38,374 bases of DNA from Bacteroidales bacterium (GTDB lineage: Bacteria; Bacteroidota; Bacteroidia; Bacteroidales; UBA10428), in contig JAFGQZ010000085.1 in NCBI GenBank assembly GCA_016935435.1, positions 1 to 38,374 of the forward strand, given 5' to 3'. Below, piece by piece: positions 34,507 to 38,374 of the stretch. A model generated the notes under the pieces. The model was given only the letters and a program-made list of their open reading frames with translations, searched no databases and was not told the origin of the DNA. The stretch's first letter is position 1, and each line of letters opens with the position of its first letter. Made by a program: the position numbers and the translations under genes.

Positions 34507-35916
34507 CTATTCTACCAGGTTTTTATAGTGTTCGTAACGATCCACTACATCGGTAACGTATTTAAAGGTTTCAATTCCCCGGCAATAGCCATATTTAACC
34601 ACCGGATCGTTATAATATTCAGGTTCGGCTTTTTTTAACAGGTAAATATCAACATTATCTGTCCATATATTGGGGTTCTTGCCATTTTTTGAAGCCAGGT
34701 TTCGGGCATCAATTACATGCCCGGGGCCAACATTGTAAGATGCCAGCACAAACTTCTGCCTCTCTATTGGGTCGGGTATTTCCTGGAACAATTTTTCGAG
34801 CCATTGAATAAACATAATTCCGGCGCGAATCTGGGCTTTTGCCGACGATGCCGAATCGACACCAAATCGTTCTGCTGTACCGGGCATCATTTGCATAAGC
34901 CCGAAAGCCCCAGCCCACGAACGGGCATTTTCATTAAAACGCGACTCCTGGTACATCATGGATGCAACAAGCCTCCAGTCCCAGTTAATCTGGCTGCTAA
35001 ATTCTTTGATATATTGGTCGTATGGCGAAATATTGCCGGTAGAAATGGTAAAGTACTCGCTTCCTGCAATAGTGGAGGAACGGCTGTTTCTAAAATATTT
35101 ATTGTAGATTATGGCATATTTTGTGGTTTTTTTGAATTCAACCAGCCACTCATCGACAACAGCCTTCAAGCCCATATCTCCTTTTGCAACTGCCCAGGCG
35201 AGGTTTTGCGGAAAACTAACCGGCAACGACACATCGATATTGCTATAATACGACTGGTTAACAATGGCAATGTTTTCGTCGCATACAGTATAGTCGATTT
35301 GGCCGGAAGCAACCTTTTCAATTAACTGCTCAACGCCATCGTCTGTAATCTTAACATGAATGGTATCGCCGATTTCGTCGGAAAGATTAAACAGCCTTTT
35401 TTCGTACGAACTGTTTTTTTGAATATAAATAGTTTTTCCGCCGAGTTCGACATGCTTGGTCAATAGTTTGGCCTCGAGTTCGTTTTTGCCCATTCGCTGC
35501 CAATTTTCGGGTTTTCGCTGCACCAATACCTGGCGGGTTTGTGAGTGAGGTTCGATAAATTCGAGAAATTCACGACGTTCTTTTGTTACCGTGAGGTTAA
35601 CAGCTATAAGATCGATTTCGCCCTTCCCGAGCATATCGAATTTTTCGTCGAGGCTATTGTTTGCAACAACTTCAAGCTTTACCTGTAAATAGTCTGCCAG
35701 GTTTTGTAAAAGTTCAAACTGAAACCCCATGGGTTGGCCTCGGTAAATAAAATAACTTGTTGTATTATAATCGGTTACTACTTTCAGAACTCCGTTTTCC
35801 TTAATTGTTTCTATCCGCGAGAGCCCATTTTCGGGCTTGTGCTGGATATCGGTACGGCTACACTGGCTGAAAAGCAATGTTAATACAAAGAGTATGTAAT
35901 TAGCCTTTGCTCTCAT
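34507..35916 (-). CDS. mltF: MltF-like membrane-bound lytic murein transglycosylase
   Basis: A 469-residue exported protein with a lipoprotein-like signal (cysteine 19, LLFSQC, a loose lipobox). An N-terminal solute-binding-type domain (SBP_bac_3, about 35-275) with MGFQFELLQNLADYLQVKLE and IDLIAVNLTVTKERR is followed by an SLT transglycosylase domain (about 295-460). The catalytic glutamate is E324 in MMYQESRFNE, with GAFGLMQMMPGTA next and YNVGPGH later. This is the MltF order: the enzyme cleaves the MurNAc-GlcNAc bond of peptidoglycan, forming 1,6-anhydro ends, and the binding domain is thought to regulate it. It lies 40 bases after the porin gene on the same strand and is probably cotranscribed. 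Confidence 0.93.
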   Translation of the reverse strand: MRAKANYILFVLTLLFSQCSRTDIQHKPENGLSRIETIKENGVLKVVTDYNTTSYFIYRGQPMGFQFELLQNLADYLQVKLEVVANNSLDEKFDMLGKGEIDLIAVNLTVTKERREFLEFIEPHSQTRQVLVQRKPENWQRMGKNELEAKLLTKHVELGGKTIYIQKNSSYEKRLFNLSDEIGDTIHVKITDDGVEQLIEKVASGQIDYTVCDENIAIVNQSYYSNIDVSLPVSFPQNLAWAVAKGDMGLKAVVDEWLVEFKKTTKYAIIYNKYFRNSRSSTIAGSEYFTISTGNISPYDQYIKEFSSQINWDWRLVASMMYQESRFNENARSWAGAFGLMQMMPGTAERFGVDSASSAKAQIRAGIMFIQWLEKLFQEIPDPIERQKFVLASYNVGPGHVIDARNLASKNGKNPNIWTDNVDIYLLKKAEPEYYNDPVVKYGYCRGIETFKYVTDVVDRYEHYKNLVE

Positions 35917-35956
35917 AAAATGAAATATTTAGTTGATGGAAATTGATGATAATGGA

Positions 35957-38221
35957 TTAGTCGTAAAATGTCCACGAAATACCGAACTTGAAAATTCTTT
36001 GTTTCGCGGGATATGAAATTGCGTGATAATAATCTTTTCTATACCAATTGCTATTGGCATGTTCATATTTTGCAAAAAACCTTGTTCTTTTAAGTTTAAC
36101 ATTTAACCAAAAATCGATGTAAGGGTAACCCCCAATTGTTTCGCTGTTTGCCTGATAAAACACCGACATTGCCGGAATGTAGCTATAACCTCTGAAATAT
36201 GAGTTATACCAAACATCAAAACCCAGCATTGTCTGAATTGTTCCCCCGGTAACTTTGAACCTCCAGGTATGATCGATATAGGTTGAATGATAATAAATAA
36301 ATGCCGGTAATTCAACAATATCGTTATTTTCCGATACCTGGTATATTATTTTATTTAACGAACTAAATTTCCAAAATTTAAATTCTTTCTCCCCGGCCAG
36401 GCAAAGAATACTCAATGGTTGGGTATATTCGCGTGGCAAAGAGTCGGTTAAATAAAAATAATTGCTAAATAATGAATAATTGGCCGACAATTCAAATTTC
36501 TTTGATGGAGAGGCAATTTTACTTGATAAATTAACCCTGGAATAATTCCCGAAATCCTGCTCCCATATATAATTATTTGAGTAATAATTATTTAACTGAT
36601 AAGATGGCACAATATTTTCAATGGAGCCTTTAATAAGGAACCTGTAAGGTTTCGACATTACATTCAACTGGGTAAGCATTTCACCATCGATTTGGCTTTG
36701 GCCTGCCTTATAGCCAGAAAAATACACAGTAGCTGTAAACTGGCTTTGAAAATATGTCCAGAATTTTCCGTATATACCACCTGAAATGTACATATTCGAT
36801 AAATTGCGGCTATTATCGACAGAAGTAATGATGTTATTGTTCCTGTCGGTAAACAACTTATACATAAGAGTATCGGCCCCTTTTACATAATAAAAGGCGT
36901 TATTAACCGTATCGGTTTTAATTACACCAGGTTTTGCCGTATAAATAGTACTGTCGGGCAACGAATAATAACTATAATGAATATAATCGTGGTTAATGTT
37001 GGCAAAAACACCAACCGTAACTTTGCCCCTGAAGCGTGTTTTAAAATCGAGTTGGAGTTTATTTGTTATTCTCGACTCAGCAATAGAGTCGTATGTTTTC
37101 ACGGGATTAACAAAAGTATATGCATACAACGGGCTTACAGCATTATAATCGGCTTTGCTGAGGGAAATATCGTCGTATAGTTTTGAAGTCCGACGGGCAA
37201 TAAAAATGTGCGAAAGCATAGGCTCTGCAATATTTGAGGCCTTCAGAGAATCGCTGTCTGATTTGCCGATTGTAAAGAGTTTAACCCTTTGGCTCACCAT
37301 TGCATCAATATATCGAATCTTGTTTGTAACGTATGCTACATTAGGAGATCGATTGTCAACACCCTTAAAATTCACATCGTAGGCTTTGGTATATTCTCTC
37401 TCCTGGTTTAGGTAAACAGAGTCGATAATTCCACCATTTTCACTTGATTGGTAACGGTTCAGGTTAAAATTTGCATGCATATTGTAAACATTCCCGCTAT
37501 AACTGGCAAAGGTTTTGAACGTGCGGTTTTTAACATCAAGGTATTTATATTGCCCCCTGTCTGATAAAACCCTGACATTAAAACCAAAATTGAATTTCCG
37601 GTTAATATTTTGGGAATGAAATATTTCGATATCTTCAAATTTATCGCGTTTTGGCCCGGCATTATAATAGTTTAACCGGGTAAAAGGTTTACGGGTATTT
37701 ATATAAACTGTGTTATCGAAAGTGCTTAAAAAGTGTTTATACGAATTAAGGAATAATAAATCTTCAGAAAAACTTCTTTCAAAAAAAATGTTATTAATAT
37801 AGGCTGAACCAGTGTTTCCGAGATACGATACAGATTTATATTTTTTAAATAAAGAATTATCGACATGAAAACCTGGTAAGTTAGTGTCGATATCGGTTTT
37901 TTCGGGTAAAATAAAATTTCTGTCTAACACCCAACCATAAATTACAGCAGAAGTATCAATCTCTTTTCCGGTTTTTACCGGTGCATTAAAATTTGACAAC
38001 ACCTCGTTACGGGCATAAGAACCTGAAGCCAGGGTATCGATAGAAGTGCTTTTATAAATGGAATCGGACTGAGTATTATAATTCGTATCGGCAGGCGAAA
38101 CAATTGTAGATACAGAATCGTGCATTAAATGTTCATTGATAACCGGATTGTTTTCCTGAGATAATAAAGGGTTAGCAAAACACCAACAAATAATGAAAGA
38201 AGAAAGGATATATTTATGCAT
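35957..38221 (-). CDS. Putative outer-membrane porin (Porin_10 family)
   Basis: A 754-residue exported protein with a signal peptide (about 1-22, ending PLLSQ) and a long all-beta body of alternating aromatic strands, such as YNAGPKRDKFEDIEIFHSQN, NFGFNVRVLSDRGQYKYLD and KLQLDFKTRFRGKVTVGVF, ending with GISWTFYD. This is the pattern of the Bacteroidota putative porin family (Porin_10, PF14121). It probably forms an outer-membrane beta barrel; the substrate is unknown. No periplasmic plug domain or TonB box is seen, so it is not a TonB-dependent receptor. It is the first gene of a likely pair with mltF. A TAnnTTTG box lies 30 bases upstream of the ATG, directly after the rRNA terminator. Confidence 0.82.
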   Translation of the reverse strand: MHKYILSSFIICWCFANPLLSQENNPVINEHLMHDSVSTIVSPADTNYNTQSDSIYKSTSIDTLASGSYARNEVLSNFNAPVKTGKEIDTSAVIYGWVLDRNFILPEKTDIDTNLPGFHVDNSLFKKYKSVSYLGNTGSAYINNIFFERSFSEDLLFLNSYKHFLSTFDNTVYINTRKPFTRLNYYNAGPKRDKFEDIEIFHSQNINRKFNFGFNVRVLSDRGQYKYLDVKNRTFKTFASYSGNVYNMHANFNLNRYQSSENGGIIDSVYLNQEREYTKAYDVNFKGVDNRSPNVAYVTNKIRYIDAMVSQRVKLFTIGKSDSDSLKASNIAEPMLSHIFIARRTSKLYDDISLSKADYNAVSPLYAYTFVNPVKTYDSIAESRITNKLQLDFKTRFRGKVTVGVFANINHDYIHYSYYSLPDSTIYTAKPGVIKTDTVNNAFYYVKGADTLMYKLFTDRNNNIITSVDNSRNLSNMYISGGIYGKFWTYFQSQFTATVYFSGYKAGQSQIDGEMLTQLNVMSKPYRFLIKGSIENIVPSYQLNNYYSNNYIWEQDFGNYSRVNLSSKIASPSKKFELSANYSLFSNYFYLTDSLPREYTQPLSILCLAGEKEFKFWKFSSLNKIIYQVSENNDIVELPAFIYYHSTYIDHTWRFKVTGGTIQTMLGFDVWYNSYFRGYSYIPAMSVFYQANSETIGGYPYIDFWLNVKLKRTRFFAKYEHANSNWYRKDYYHAISYPAKQRIFKFGISWTFYD

Positions 38222-38250
38222 GATATGCCGTTTCTACAAAAAATGTACCA

Positions 38251-38258
38251 CAAAAGTA
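38251..38258 (-). promoter_or_regulatory. Putative -7 promoter box for the porin gene
   Basis: The minus strand reads TACTTTTG, matching TAnnTTTG, 30 bases upstream of the porin ATG and immediately after the rRNA-operon terminator. A -33 element would fall inside the terminator stem and is not evident. Confidence 0.4.
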
Positions 38259-38260
38259 CA

Positions 38261-38295
38261 AAAAAAATCCCGATGCCCTAAAAGGGAACCGGGAT
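38261..38295 (-). terminator. Rho-independent terminator of the rRNA transcript
   Basis: On the minus strand ATCCCG and CGGGAT pair around an inner CCC / GGG stem with an A-rich loop, followed by seven T residues. It lies just past the 5S rRNA end, the place expected for the end of an rRNA operon. Confidence 0.82.
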
Positions 38296-38302
38296 AAAAG
38301 AA

Positions 38303-38374
38303 TGGCGGCGACCTACTCTCCCGCTTACGCAGTACCATTGGCGCTGGTGGGTTTAACTTCTCTGTTCGGAATGG
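38303..38374 (-). rRNA. rrf: 5S ribosomal RNA, partial (3' part; gene continues past the window)
   Basis: The minus strand holds the conserved 3' half of 5S rRNA: CCATTCCGAACAGAGAAG at the window edge, then TTAAACCCACCAGCGCCAA and GGGAGAGTAGGTCGCCGCCA as the 3' end. About 72 of the usual 110-120 bases are present; the 5' part lies beyond 38374. The 3' end is placed by similarity and may be off by one to three bases. 23S rRNA is expected further right, as the usual order is 16S-23S-5S. Confidence 0.95.

Noticed and set aside
34717..35325. A 202-residue plus-strand frame opposite the transglycosylase gene.
   Set aside because: The minus-strand frame carries the SLT catalytic motif; the antisense frame has no recognisable domain.

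Overview
The window looks like chromosomal DNA from a member of the Bacteroidota, most likely class Bacteroidia near Bacteroidales/Marinilabiliales; I cannot fix the genus. Supporting signs are a fused SecD-SecF protein, PorP/SprF and a type B type IX secretion (T9SS) sorting domain, DUF1573, DUF4783, DUF1343 and Porin_10-type proteins, and TAnnTTTG promoter boxes upstream of several genes. Coding density is high and no intergenic gap reaches 300 bases. I see no integrase, transposase, phage gene, tRNA or CRISPR array.

Layout, left to right. 1-2.9 kb: a C-terminally truncated TIGR02757/DUF2400 gene (-), a small YccF membrane protein (+), then a minus-strand set tatA - CaCA cation exchanger - lolD. 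2.9-7.6 kb: secDF and glmM, both minus. 7.8-8.5 kb: an RluB-type pseudouridine synthase (+). 8.52-8.66 kb: two adjacent seven-base tandem arrays that can fold on each other into one long in-register hairpin. 8.7-23.5 kb: seven minus-strand genes packed like one operon. In transcription order they are rlmH, a 1213-residue multi-membrane-span histidine kinase, a 1351-residue glycine-rich repeat protein with a T9SS type B sorting domain, a PorP/SprF outer-membrane protein, a PD40/PKD secreted protein, an unrecognised secreted protein, and a propeller-SpoIIE phosphatase. 23.7-26.6 kb: plus-strand DUF4783 - nadC - YihY-type membrane protein, then pdxH. 26.7-29.4 kb: valS (-). 29.6-31.3 kb: a DUF1573 lipoprotein and a class I aminotransferase (+). 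31.3-32.5 kb: a DUF1343 lipoprotein (-). 32.6-34.5 kb: a LolC/E-type permease overlapped by a CoA-pyrophosphatase-type Nudix hydrolase (+). 34.5-38.2 kb: porin and MltF-like transglycosylase (-). The right edge holds the 3' part of a 5S rRNA gene (-), closed by a terminator.

Most of the window is housekeeping: protein export (TatA, SecDF), lipoprotein release (LolD, and a permease about 31 kb away), cell-wall precursor supply and turnover (GlmM, DUF1343, MltF), cofactors (NadC, PdxH), and translation/rRNA modification (ValS, RlmH, RluB, 5S).

The accessory highlight is the 8.7-23.5 kb operon. The giant surface protein and its PorP/SprF neighbour (overlapping by 4 nt) are the usual T9SS cargo-plus-anchor pair. 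Unusually, they are bracketed by a large sensor kinase upstream and a sensor-phosphatase downstream, with two further exported proteins between. I infer, without proof, a self-contained surface-structure module with its own signalling. The second notable item is the twin heptamer hairpin lying exactly where this operon converges on the rluB-type gene.
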